From CAYLSV01 sp964386435 (GTDB taxonomy: Bacteria; Planctomycetota; Phycisphaerae; Tepidisphaerales; Tepidisphaeraceae): a stretch of DNA of 30,305 nucleotides. The stretch is from contig CAYLSV010000042.1 of NCBI GenBank assembly GCA_964386435.1, positions 1-30,305 of the forward strand, given 5' to 3'. Shown piece by piece: positions 1 to 6,924 of this stretch; the first letter of the stretch is position 1, and every line of letters begins with the position of its first letter. The translations under genes and the position numbers were made by a program. The notes beneath the pieces were generated by a model. The model was not told the origin of the DNA. It was given only the letters and a program-made list of their open reading frames with translations, and ran no database searches.

Positions 1-1472
1 CCCGCATTAAGGAAGTACTCAGTAAACTCAATATCGAGGACGTCAACCAGCGGGTAAGCACCCTTTCGGGCGGGCAGCGCAAACGGGTCGCCCTGGCCAA
101 ACTCATCATCGACGAGCCCGATCTCATTATCATGGACGAGCCGACCAACCACCTCGACCTCGACGGCGTCCTCTGGCTCGAAGGGCTGATCAAAACCGGC
201 AACTTCGCCACGCTCATTGTCACCCACGACCGCCGCTTCCTGGAGGAAGTCGCGAGCCGCTTGATCGAGCTCGACCGCGCCTATCCTAACGGCTACCTCG
301 AGGCGACCGGCACGTACAGCCAGTTCCTGGAAAAGCGCGAGGCGTTCCTCGCCGCCCAGCAGGGCCGGGAGATGGCGCTGGCGTCGGGCGTGCGGCGGGA
401 AATCGCGTGGCTGCAACGCGGGGCGAAGGCCCGGACCACCAAGGCCAAAGGCCGCATCGAGCGGGCTGGCGAGATGATCGACGACCTGAAAGACGTCCGC
501 GACCGCAACCAGAAAACCGGCACCGCCGAGGTCGACTTCGCCGCCAGCGGCCGGCGGACGCAGAAGCTGGTGGAACTCACCGGCGTGTCGAAAAAGCTGG
601 GCGATCGCAAGCTTTTCGAGCACATCAGCCTCACCCTCAGCCCCGGCACCAAGCTCGGCCTGATCGGCCCCAACGGCAGCGGCAAGACGACGCTCATCAA
701 GCTCCTCGCCGGCGAACTGGCGCCCGACGCCGGCAACATCTTTCACGCGGCCGACTTGAAAGTCGTCGTCTTCGACCAGCACCGGCGGGAGGTCGACTTC
801 GACCAAACGCTCCGCCGGGCGCTGTTCCCGACCGGCGACACGCTGACGATCCGCGGCCAGCCGGTGCACGTCGCGGGGTGGGCCAAGCGGTTTCTGTTCC
901 GCAGCGAGCAGCTCGACCAACCCGTCCGCGGCCTCTCCGGCGGCGAGCGGGCGCGGGTGGTCATCGCCCGCCTCATGCTCCGCGAGGCCGAAGTGCTGGT
1001 GCTCGACGAGCCGACGAACGATTTGGACATCCCGACGCTCGACGTGCTGGAGCAAAGTCTGCTCGCGTTCCCCGGCGCGGTGGTGCTGGTGACGCACGAC
1101 CGCTTCCTGCTCGACCGCGCCTCCACCACGATTCTCGCCCTCGACGGCAAGGGCGAGGCCCGGCACTTCGCTGATTTGTCGCAGTGGGAACGCGCCGCCG
1201 TCGCCGCGAAGAAGCCGCCCAAACCCAAGACGGCAATTGTCCGCCAACCGCCGGCGAAGAAGCGGTTGTCTTGGAACGAGCAACGCGAGCTCGAAGGCAT
1301 GGAGGCAGCGATCCAAACGGCCGAAGAACGCGTGACAAAGCTCGAAGCCGAAGCCGCCGCCCCCGACCTCGCCGCCGACCACAAACGGGCGACGGCGGTG
1401 TACGAACAACTCGCCGCCGCGCAAACGGAGGTGGAGCGGCTGTTCGCACGGTGGGAAGAACTGGAGGCATAG
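1..1472 (+). CDS. uup: ABC-F family ATPase, Uup type (5'-truncated by window edge)
   Basis: The reading frame is already open at base 3, so the N-terminal part of the first ATPase domain lies outside the window. What is visible starts just before the first ABC signature (LSGGQRKRVALA, about 60-95) and Walker B (DLIIMDEPTNHLD). A charged linker helix follows, then a second ATPase domain with Walker A GPNGSGKTT (about 667-693), signature LSGGERARV and Walker B VLVLDEPTNDLD. The last ~70 residues are a Glu/Lys/Ala-rich coiled coil that starts with LSWNEQRELE, which is the Uup-type C-terminal domain. ABC-F proteins have two ATPase domains and no membrane part. They act on ribosomes or, for Uup, have been linked to branched-DNA intermediates and suppression of transposon excision. 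It is convergent with the next gene, and a paired-hairpin repeat begins 12 nt past the stop. The ABC-F assignment is certain; the Uup subtype is likely. Confidence 0.93.
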   Translation, partial: RIKEVLSKLNIEDVNQRVSTLSGGQRKRVALAKLIIDEPDLIIMDEPTNHLDLDGVLWLEGLIKTGNFATLIVTHDRRFLEEVASRLIELDRAYPNGYLEATGTYSQFLEKREAFLAAQQGREMALASGVRREIAWLQRGAKARTTKAKGRIERAGEMIDDLKDVRDRNQKTGTAEVDFAASGRRTQKLVELTGVSKKLGDRKLFEHISLTLSPGTKLGLIGPNGSGKTTLIKLLAGELAPDAGNIFHAADLKVVVFDQHRREVDFDQTLRRALFPTGDTLTIRGQPVHVAGWAKRFLFRSEQLDQPVRGLSGGERARVVIARLMLREAEVLVLDEPTNDLDIPTLDVLEQSLLAFPGAVVLVTHDRFLLDRASTTILALDGKGEARHFADLSQWERAAVAAKKPPKPKTAIVRQPPAKKRLSWNEQRELEGMEAAIQTAEERVTKLEAEAAAPDLAADHKRATAVYEQLAAAQTEVERLFARWEELEA

Positions 1473-1484
1473 TCGGTGAGCGTT

Positions 1485-1595
1485 CGTCGCCGAAACCCCC
1501 ACCGCTGCGGAGCAGCGGGGCTACGCACGCAGTCCAGATCAGTTCAAGATCGTGAGTAGCCCCGCTGCTACGCAGCGGTGGGGGCCTCAGCGACG
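1485..1595. repeat. Paired GTAG-headed inverted hairpin repeat (BIME-like element 1)
   Basis: Left arm 1485-1524 and right arm 1556-1595 are inverted copies of about 40 nt with few mismatches, separated by a 31-nt spacer. Each arm folds on itself (CCGCTGC-gta-GCAGCGG type) and carries GTAGC/GCTAC on its inner edge. The element lies between two convergent stop codons, so it could act as a bidirectional terminator. Its spacer start (CTACGCACGC) and outer ends match the element at 11434-11557. The GTAG head plus palindrome is the classical REP layout, and two inverted REPs form a BIME. Confidence 0.8.
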
Positions 1596-1671
1596 CATGA
1601 ACTTGCGAGTGATCGCGTACCCCACATCCGCCCTGACCTGCCGCACCACGGGCGGTAAATCTGCAGTGTGA

Positions 1672-2742
1672 TCATCCGGACATCAGCCCGCTCGCCAGCA
1701 CCTTCAGGCGGCTGCCGAGGCGTTTGCCGAGCAAATCGTCGACGGCTTCAAGAACCATCGGCGGGGTCAGGCGTGTCATGCAGCGGTGGTCCAGCGGGCA
1801 CGTCTTGCGCTGGCAGGGGCCGCAGAAGACCGGCACGCTGACCTGGCGTTCGTGCGGGAAGTCGATGACGGTCCACGCCGGGTCAGTGGGGCCGAAGAGG
1901 GTGACGACCGGCGTGCCCACGGCGGCGGCGATGTGGCGGGGGCCGGTGTCGCCGGTGATCATGATCTTGGCCCGCTGGGCAACGGCCTTGAGGCCGCCGA
2001 GGGTCAGGCCGGCGGCGGCGAGGTCGGCGGGGGGCGTGGAGCTGATCCGCCGAATCTCGCTGATAATCGGCCGCTCGCTCGGTGCGCCGGCCAACACCGC
2101 CCGCAACCCGCGACCCGCCAGTTGGTCGGCAACTTTGGCGAAGTACCCCGGCGGCCAGCACTTGGCGCTGCCGTAGCTCGCCCCCGGGATCAGCACGGCC
2201 AACTCCTCGCCCGCACCCACGTCCGCCCGCCGCAGCGCGCTTGCCGCCGCCGCTTCGTCGCGCGGCGTCACGGGCAGTTCCAGCGTCTTGTCCCGGCTGA
2301 ACGCCCCGAGGTACGCCGCCAGCCCGAGGTAGCTGCCCACCGCCGGCGTCGGCACGAACCGGCCCTCCTCCTTCAGCGGCAGCACCCGCCCGGTGAGCAA
2401 AAAGCCCCGCCCGTCGCGGTCGTACCCGATACGGTTGGGCACGCCCGCCATCCGCACGATGAGCGCCGTCCGAAAGCTGCCCGGCAACAAGAGGGCCGTG
2501 TCGAAGTTCCCCGCCCGCAGCCGCCGCGCCAGCGTCGCCGGGCCGACCTTCTTCCGGTGCGTCACCACCCGATCCGCCCACGGCAGCCCGCGCAGCAAGT
2601 CCTTCAGATTCCGCCGCGCCAGCAACGTCATGTGCACTTCGGGGAACCGCCCCCGCAACGCCCGCAACGCCGGCGTCGCCATCACCGCATCGCCGACCCA
2701 CGACGGCATGACGACGAGCAACCGGCGGGGTGGGGAGTCCAC
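1672..2742 (-). CDS. Glycosyltransferase family 9 protein, lipopolysaccharide heptosyltransferase-like
   Basis: The product resembles ADP-heptose:LPS heptosyltransferases (WaaF/RfaF type, GT-B fold), which add sugars to the lipopolysaccharide core at the inner membrane. The N-terminus LLVVMPSWVGDAVMATPALRA is the family's opening motif. Further matches are LIPGASYGSAKCWPPGYFAK in the middle and TGDTGPRHIAAAVGTPVVTLFGPTDP near the C-terminus, the donor-binding region. A Cys-rich tail (CGPCQRKTCPLDHRCM) is also typical. The GTG at 2742 was chosen as start. It begins just before the first beta-strand, has TACCGT 6 nt upstream, and excludes a longer open frame up to 2922 that only translates the heptad repeat at 2769-2880. 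Length is then 356 residues, usual for the family. The exact sugar is unknown. Confidence 0.88.
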   Translation of the reverse strand: MDSPPRRLLVVMPSWVGDAVMATPALRALRGRFPEVHMTLLARRNLKDLLRGLPWADRVVTHRKKVGPATLARRLRAGNFDTALLLPGSFRTALIVRMAGVPNRIGYDRDGRGFLLTGRVLPLKEEGRFVPTPAVGSYLGLAAYLGAFSRDKTLELPVTPRDEAAAASALRRADVGAGEELAVLIPGASYGSAKCWPPGYFAKVADQLAGRGLRAVLAGAPSERPIISEIRRISSTPPADLAAAGLTLGGLKAVAQRAKIMITGDTGPRHIAAAVGTPVVTLFGPTDPAWTVIDFPHERQVSVPVFCGPCQRKTCPLDHRCMTRLTPPMVLEAVDDLLGKRLGSRLKVLASGLMSG

Positions 2743-2748
2743 AAAGGC

Positions 2749-2754
2749 ACGGTA
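2749..2754 (-). promoter_or_regulatory. Leaderless-type -10 box TACCGT for the heptosyltransferase gene
   Basis: TACCGT lies 6 nt before the GTG start at 2742 and fits TANNNT. Transcription from this box would begin at or near the start codon. No clear -35 box was found 17-18 nt further upstream, where the sequence enters the heptad repeat. Confidence 0.5.
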
Positions 2755-2768
2755 GGGCGGACGTTCAA

Positions 2769-2880
2769 GGTCCTTTGTTCTTGGTCCTTCGTCCTTTGTC
2801 GTGAATCCATGCACCAACGCCCCGTCCGCCATCAACTTCGAACAAAGAACAAAAGACAAATGACAAAGGACCAACAACAA
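2769..2880. repeat. Heptad-built intergenic stem-loop (copy H1)
   Basis: The left arm 2769-2800 reads as consecutive 7-nt units of the form GTYCTTN. The right arm 2840-2872, trailing to 2880, consists of complementary units of the form NGACAAA. The 39-nt loop is unrelated. The element sits between two divergent gene starts, so here it is not a terminator. Similar elements occur at 8720-8821 and 18018-18083. When translated, the repeat gives peptides such as SFVLC/TKDEGPRTK, which falsely lengthen the neighbouring frame. Confidence 0.75.
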
Positions 2881-2933
2881 ACAACCACCCCGCTTGCATT
2901 GGGCTTCGACCCCGCGCATCATGGCTGCCGCTG

Positions 2934-3320
2934 ATGATTGTCGTGAACACCGAGACCGTGCCGGGCTACCGGATCGTCGCCACGCGGGGCATCGTCCAGG
3001 GCAACACCGTGCGGGCCAAGCACGTCGGCCGGGACCTGATGGCGGGCCTCAAGAACATGGTCGGCGGCGAATTGCGGGGCTACACCGAATTGCTCATCGA
3101 GGCCCGCCGCGAGGCGATCGAGCGCATGCTCATGCAGGCCCAGCAGCTCTCGGCCAACGCCGTTGTCAACGTCCGGTTCAGCACCAGCGCCGTGACCAGC
3201 GGGGCGGCCGAGCTGTACGCCTACGGCACGGCCGTCACGGTCGAGCCGGAGCACGACGAGGCGGCCGAGCAGGCCGTCACCGGCGTGCCGCAGCCGGCCG
3301 AGTTGCCGCCGGTCGGGTGA
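2934..3320 (+). CDS. YbjQ-family (UPF0145) protein, first of a pair
   Basis: This 128-residue protein matches the YbjQ/DUF74 family along its length. It opens with a beta-strand and the ETVPGYRIVATRGIVQGNTVRA motif. The central stretch DLMAGLKNMVGGELRGYTELLIEARREAIERM is the family's signature helix, and the end is AVVNVRFSTSAVTSGAAELYAYGTAV. YbjQ proteins are small, form homo-oligomers and have been called putative heavy-metal-binding proteins, but their role is not settled. The last ~18 residues are acidic and low-complexity. No Shine-Dalgarno site or TANNNT box precedes the ATG, so the promoter is unclear; the upstream repeat may carry it. It is followed at 27 nt by a second YbjQ homologue and then a PrsW-like protease, all on the same strand. 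Confidence 0.88.
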   Translation: MIVVNTETVPGYRIVATRGIVQGNTVRAKHVGRDLMAGLKNMVGGELRGYTELLIEARREAIERMLMQAQQLSANAVVNVRFSTSAVTSGAAELYAYGTAVTVEPEHDEAAEQAVTGVPQPAELPPVG

Positions 3321-3333
3321 GCGAAGGTGAGCC

Positions 3334-3340
3334 AAGGAGG
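3334..3340 (+). promoter_or_regulatory. Shine-Dalgarno site AAGGAGG deciding the start of the second YbjQ gene
   Basis: AAGGAGG stands 7 nt before ATG 3348. This is the strongest ribosome-binding site in the window and rules out the GTG at 3327, which lies upstream of it. Confidence 0.8.
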
Positions 3341-3347
3341 TGTCTTG

Positions 3348-3890
3348 ATGTCCATCGACGCGATCATCCCGAGCCTGCCGTTGGCGATGGCCGACGGCTT
3401 GGATCTGTTCTTCAACGTCCTGTGCCCTTGTGGTTTGCCGGTGGTGCTGGTGCTGTTGGGCCTGACGTTCGGCCGGCTGGTCGAGAGCCGGCACCTGGTC
3501 AGCATCGAGCAGCGGCGGCAGGCGCTCTCGGGCATGCTGCTGACCGACAACCGCCGGTTCGAGTTGCCCGACGCCGACCCCTCGGCCGGGGCGGAAATCG
3601 TCTTCGGCGAGTGCGTCATCGGCAGCGGCTACCTCAAGGGCTTGCTGGCGAGCATCAAGAAAATCTTCGGCGGCGAGCTGACCAGCTACCACAAGCTCAT
3701 GACCCGCGCCCGCGACGAGGCCCAACTCCGGCTCTTGGAGGAGGCCCGCGTCCGCGGGTTCGACGTGGTGTGCAACGTGCGGATCGAGGCGGTGAACATG
3801 ACCATGCACAACCGCGGCAACAACAACCCGGCCGTGCAGGCGACCATGCTCGCCATCGGCACCGCCTACCGCCGGCGGCCCGGGTCGTGA
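3348..3890 (+). CDS. YbjQ-family protein with N-terminal membrane anchor
   Basis: This 180-residue protein begins with a hydrophobic segment (about residues 12-40, FFNVLCPCGLPVVLVLLGLTF), followed by a linker and a YbjQ domain (about 70-175). The domain repeats the marks of the upstream protein: GYLKGLLASIKKIFGGELTSYHKLMTRARDEAQLRLLEEA and VCNVRIEAVNMTMHN. The anchor would tether the oligomeric domain to the membrane, probably facing the cytoplasm. A CPC motif lies in or next to the membrane helix. The start is fixed by the AAGGAGG site. The stop TGA overlaps the GTG start of the next gene (GTGA), indicating translational coupling to the PrsW-like protease. Function is unknown; metal binding is only a family suggestion. 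Confidence 0.88.
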   Translation: MSIDAIIPSLPLAMADGLDLFFNVLCPCGLPVVLVLLGLTFGRLVESRHLVSIEQRRQALSGMLLTDNRRFELPDADPSAGAEIVFGECVIGSGYLKGLLASIKKIFGGELTSYHKLMTRARDEAQLRLLEEARVRGFDVVCNVRIEAVNMTMHNRGNNNPAVQATMLAIGTAYRRRPGS

Positions 3891-4666
3891 GCGACCGGCC
3901 CGAGACGCTCGGCTACTCCTCGCCCGCCAACGAGCGGGCGAGCGTCCACGACGTCCACGCCGAGCCGCATATGCGGCGGTACCACGACGCGACGCCCGAG
4001 CCGACGGTGGAGCCGTTGCCACGGCGGGACAAGTCGGGCCACTTGTCGAGCGTGTACGACGAGCCGCTGTTTTCCCCGGATTTGGGCGGCCCGCGGGGTG
4101 CCGGGTACGCCGACTGGTTGGCCGCGCGCATGGCAGCGATGCCGGCGTGGCGGACGTGGCTGATCTGTCTGGGCCTGATCCTGCTGGCCGGGCCGGCGTC
4201 GGTGATCGGCACGCTGCTGACCAGCGGCAACGTCGAGGGCGGCTTCTTCGGCGCGGCGACGGCCGTCTTCGTCGCGCCCGTGGTCGAGGAGCTCATGAAG
4301 GCCTTGGCTGCCCTGTGGGTCGCCGAGTCGCGGCCGCACTGGTTCCGATCGCGGTGGCAGATCGTGCTCACCCTGCTCGCCGCCGGCCTCGGGTTCGCCG
4401 CGATCGAGAACCTGATTTACCTAAACATCTACTTCCCCGACCCGCCGCCGGGGTTGGCGACGTGGCGGTGGACGGTGTGCGTTGCCCTCCACACCGGCTG
4501 CAGCCTGATCGCGTCGGTCGGCGTGGTCAAGGTCTGGTCGGCCGCCCTGCGCGAACGCCGCCCGCCCAAGGTCAGCCTCGCCGGCCCCTGGCTCACCGCC
4601 GCGGCCGTCGTGCACGGCCTCTACAACGCCGGCGCGGTGACGTGGGAAATCAGCGGCGTGTTCTGA
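3887..4666 (+). CDS. PrsW-family intramembrane metalloprotease
   Basis: This 259-residue membrane protein has a polar N-terminal tail of about 85 residues. Hydrophobic segments follow that contain the PrsW-type motifs: VVEELMKALAALWVAE (EE motif), GLGFAAIENLIYL (second Glu), LHTGCSLIASVGVV and VVHGLYNAG (His-containing helices). In this superfamily the Glu and His residues bind the catalytic zinc within the membrane. PrsW of Bacillus cleaves an anti-sigma factor, but PrsW homologues elsewhere have unknown substrates. The GTG start at 3887 overlaps the upstream stop, so the protein is made in coupling with the membrane-anchored YbjQ protein, which is a candidate partner or substrate by context only. 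The acidic/polar tail before the first helix is unusual. Confidence 0.85.
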   Translation: MSDRPETLGYSSPANERASVHDVHAEPHMRRYHDATPEPTVEPLPRRDKSGHLSSVYDEPLFSPDLGGPRGAGYADWLAARMAAMPAWRTWLICLGLILLAGPASVIGTLLTSGNVEGGFFGAATAVFVAPVVEELMKALAALWVAESRPHWFRSRWQIVLTLLAAGLGFAAIENLIYLNIYFPDPPPGLATWRWTVCVALHTGCSLIASVGVVKVWSAALRERRPPKVSLAGPWLTAAAVVHGLYNAGAVTWEISGVF

Positions 4667-4691
4667 GCGACAAGCGGGCTGGCACTCGCGG

Positions 4692-4770
4692 GTAGCTGCG
4701 AGTCGGCGACTCGCAGTCCGGCGGGACAACAAAGTGTGCTGCGGACTGCGACTCGCCGAGTCGCAGCTAC
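4692..4770. repeat. Paired GTAG-headed inverted hairpin repeat (BIME-like element 2)
   Basis: Arms 4692-4720 and 4742-4770 are 29-nt inverted copies with two mismatches. Each contains its own hairpin, CTGCGAGTC-ggc-GACTCGCAG. GTAGC stands on the outer edges, unlike elements 1 and 4 where it is on the inner edges. It lies between convergent stop codons at 4666 and 4805 and may terminate both genes. Confidence 0.8.
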
Positions 4771-4804
4771 CTCACGGAGTCCGTGTGTTGATCATGTTGC
4801 TGCG

Positions 4805-5734
4805 TCAAAGTTGCCCCGCGTAATCGCGGAAGCTGCTGGTGAAGGGGCGGGGGACGCGGCCGAAGTCGTTGAGGTACTCGGTGACGTCGCCGGTGTTGTC
4901 TTCCTGGCTCATCTGCACCTGGGCCCGGTTGAACGGCAGCAGCGAGCCGGGCACCACGCGGGTGAGCAGGCCGGCGTACCACGCGGGGATCGGCAGCGAC
5001 CGCTTGGGCTTGCCGCGGACGGCCTCGCTGGCGACGCGGTGCATTTGCGGCCAAGTGAGCACTTCCGGGCCGGCGAGGTTGTAGATTCGGCCGCGGGCGG
5101 CGGGCAGGTCGATGGCACCGACGAACGCCTTGGCGACGTCGTCGACGTGCACCGGCTGGAGCTTGCCTGCCCCGCCGGTGCCGAGAAGGCCGCCGCCGAA
5201 GTAGGGCATGACCACCCACGGCGCCGCACGGCCGCGGGCCCACTTGGCGAGCTGCTCGGTGAACTCGCCGCCAGGGCCGTGGATGAGCGACGGGCGGAAA
5301 ATCGTCCACGCCGGGGCGTGCCGCACGACGTGCTGCTCGGCGTCCCACTTGGTGCGGTGGTAAGCGCTCTTGGCATTCTCCCGCGTGCTGAGGGCACTCA
5401 TGTGGATGTACCGCCCGACGCCGGCCTGCTTCGCCGCGTCGACCACGGCCTTCGTTCCGTCGACGTGGATTTTCTCGAACGTCGCCGCGCCGCGCTCCAT
5501 GATGATGCCGACGAGGTGAATGACGGCCGCGCACCCGGCCATCGCCTCGGCGAGGTGGCCGCCGAACAACCCGCCGGGCACGCTTTCGACGCCGTCCTTT
5601 TCGATCGGCGCGCGGTGGACGAGGGCCCGCACGCGGAACTTCTTCTGCAGCAGCTCGTCGATCACGGCCGAGCCCACGAAGCCGCTGCCGCCGGTGACGA
5701 AGATAATCCGCTGCTCGCCCGAGGAATCGCTCAT
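4805..5734 (-). CDS. NAD(P)-dependent epimerase/dehydratase-like protein (complex I NDUFA9-type SDR)
   Basis: This 309-residue protein is an atypical short-chain dehydrogenase/reductase. The N-terminus IIFVTGGSGFVGSAVIDELL is the Rossmann dinucleotide-binding loop (GGxGFxG). Later come VIHLVGI, YIHMSALST, the active-site-like YHRTKWDAEQHV (YxxxK) and TIFRPSLIHGPG, the typical extended-SDR block. The middle (PWVVMPYFGGG, LQPVHVDDVAKAFVGAI, YNLAGPEVLTWPQMHRVA) follows the NDUFA9/YfcH-like branch, whose members act as chaperone-like or quinone-linked proteins in some organisms. The substrate is unknown. The ATG at 5734 was chosen because it directly precedes the Rossmann strand. A much longer open frame upstream runs antisense through hemC and is not coding. 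It is divergent from hemC with a 78-nt shared region. Confidence 0.9.
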   Translation of the reverse strand: MSDSSGEQRIIFVTGGSGFVGSAVIDELLQKKFRVRALVHRAPIEKDGVESVPGGLFGGHLAEAMAGCAAVIHLVGIIMERGAATFEKIHVDGTKAVVDAAKQAGVGRYIHMSALSTRENAKSAYHRTKWDAEQHVVRHAPAWTIFRPSLIHGPGGEFTEQLAKWARGRAAPWVVMPYFGGGLLGTGGAGKLQPVHVDDVAKAFVGAIDLPAARGRIYNLAGPEVLTWPQMHRVASEAVRGKPKRSLPIPAWYAGLLTRVVPGSLLPFNRAQVQMSQEDNTGDVTEYLNDFGRVPRPFTSSFRDYAGQL

Positions 5735-5742
5735 CGGCCGCG

Positions 5743-5748
5743 AGGGTA
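5743..5748 (-). promoter_or_regulatory. Leaderless-type -10 box TACCCT for the epimerase gene
   Basis: TACCCT ends 8 nt before the ATG at 5734, the longest spacing in the set. It shares a 78-nt intergenic region with the hemC box on the other strand. Confidence 0.4.
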
Positions 5749-5800
5749 GAGGATCACGGCAGCCGGGGCAGCGGCGAATCCGACGTTTCAAGAAGCCGAC

Positions 5801-5806
5801 TACGGT
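5801..5806 (+). promoter_or_regulatory. Leaderless-type -10 box TACGGT for hemC
   Basis: TACGGT is followed by exactly 6 nt and the GTG start at 5813. There is no Shine-Dalgarno sequence upstream of that start. Confidence 0.5.
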
Positions 5807-5812
5807 GCGGTT

Positions 5813-6700
5813 GTGCCCGAACGTTTGCTCCGACTCGCCACCCGCGGCAGCGCGCTCGCCCTCGCCCAGAGCGGGCAGGTGGCGGCCGAGTTGGAAGCGG
5901 CCGCAGGGGTTCGCGTCGAGCTCGTCACCGTCACCACCACCGGCGACCGCGTGCAGCACAAACGGCTTGATGCAATTGGCGGCAAAGGGCTGTTCACGAA
6001 GGAGGTCGAACTGGCGCTGCTCGACGGGCGGGCCAACTTCGCGGTGCACAGCATGAAGGACGTGCCGGTGACCATGCCGCTGGTGCCGCAGGACGGGCTG
6101 GCGATTGCCGCGGTGCCGCGGCGGGCGGACGTGCGGGACGTGCTGATCGGGGCCGCGTCGATCGAGGTGCTGCCGCGGTTCGCCCGCGTCGGCACGACGT
6201 CGCTGCGGCGGACGGCCCTGCTGCGGGAACAACGGCCGGATCTGCGCATCGACATGCTCCGCGGCAACGTCGACTCGCGGCTGCAGCGGGTCGAGGTCGG
6301 CGATTTCGACGCCATCCTCCTCGCCGCCGCCGGCCTCGCCCGGTTGGGGTTGAAGGTCGGCACGCCGCTGGACGCCGAGGCGTTCGTGCCGGCGGCGGGA
6401 CAGGGGGCGCTGGCGTTGCAATGCCGGGCCGACGACGCTGACGTGCGGGTGGCGCTGGCCAAGCTGAACCACGAGCCCACCGCCACGGCCGTCGCCATCG
6501 AGCGGGAGGTCGTCCAACGCCTCGACGGCGACTGCACCAGCCCGATCGGCGCGTGGTGCGCACCGGTTGGCGACAAGTGGCACCTCCGCCTCGCCGTCGG
6601 TGGGACGGGCGGCGAGTTGCCCGTCCGCCGGGCAGCGGTGGTGGGCGCGGCGGATGAGTGTGCCGCGCTCGCCGTGGCGACGCTGGAAGAAGCGAAGTAG
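5813..6700 (+). CDS. hemC: Hydroxymethylbilane synthase (porphobilinogen deaminase)
   Basis: HemC joins four porphobilinogen molecules into hydroxymethylbilane in the cytoplasm, the third common step of tetrapyrrole synthesis. The sequence shows the family blocks in order: LRLATRGSALALAQ, VTTTGDR, GGKGLFTKEVELALL, FAVHSMKDVP with the catalytic Asp83, GTTSLRRTALL, LRGNVDSRLQ, AAAGLARLG and VPAAGQGALALQC. The dipyrromethane cofactor attaches to Cys241 in DGDCTSPIGAW. Length, 295 residues, is slightly short but complete. GTG is the start, with a TANNNT box 6 nt before it. The TAG stop codon forms part of the GTAGC head of the following hairpin repeat. It stands alone, without hemA, hemD or hemB nearby. 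Confidence 0.95.
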   Translation: MPERLLRLATRGSALALAQSGQVAAELEAAAGVRVELVTVTTTGDRVQHKRLDAIGGKGLFTKEVELALLDGRANFAVHSMKDVPVTMPLVPQDGLAIAAVPRRADVRDVLIGAASIEVLPRFARVGTTSLRRTALLREQRPDLRIDMLRGNVDSRLQRVEVGDFDAILLAAAGLARLGLKVGTPLDAEAFVPAAGQGALALQCRADDADVRVALAKLNHEPTATAVAIEREVVQRLDGDCTSPIGAWCAPVGDKWHLRLAVGGTGGELPVRRAAVVGAADECAALAVATLEEAK

Positions 6701-6802
6701 CTGCGGCCCGGCGGGCCGCAGTAGGTGCGTCCGTGTCACTTGCAAGGTTCAGCGCTCCCGGTGGTTTGACATTGCCACTGCAGCCCGTCGGGCTGCAGCT
6801 AC
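6697..6802. repeat. Paired GTAG-headed inverted hairpin repeat (BIME-like element 3)
   Basis: Arms 6697-6721 and 6778-6802 are 25-nt inverted copies, each with a hairpin of the CTGCGGCCC-ggc-GGGCCGCAG type. Compared with element 2, both sides of the stem change together, so pairing is kept. The first arm overlaps the end of hemC and supplies its TAG stop. It is on the 3' side of hemC and upstream of a same-strand gene, so it may end hemC transcription. Confidence 0.8.
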
Positions 6803-6858
6803 ATGCATGAAGTGCACTTTCTTCACCTACCCTTAATCCGCGTGAAAGTTCTTCCCCA

Positions 6859-6887
6859 TTGACAGCATGGCTGCCGGTTCATTCAAT
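6859..6887 (+). promoter_or_regulatory. Sigma-70-like promoter TTGACA-N17-TTCAAT
   Basis: TTGACA at 6859-6864 is a perfect -35 box. TTCAAT at 6882-6887 matches four of six -10 positions with the optimal 17-nt spacing. Transcription would begin near 6894, giving a leader of about 30 nt to ATG 6925 or 67 nt to GTG 6961. Confidence 0.45.
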
Positions 6888-6924
6888 GAAGCGGCCGCGC
6901 ACTTTCATCCCTACCTGAGCCTTC

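Noticed and set aside
1485..1595. Possible CRISPR or phage attachment site
   Set aside because: Only two inverted arms, no direct repeats with regular spacers, and no cas or integrase genes. A paired REP explains it better.
2894..3886. Extended frame upstream of the PrsW-like gene, giving a 590-residue protein
   Set aside because: It overlaps the two YbjQ genes in another frame and translates to low-complexity Arg/Gly sequence. The true start is the GTG overlapping the upstream stop.
5735..6745. Long extension of the epimerase frame through hemC
   Set aside because: It is antisense to hemC and low-complexity; the Rossmann fold starts at 5734.
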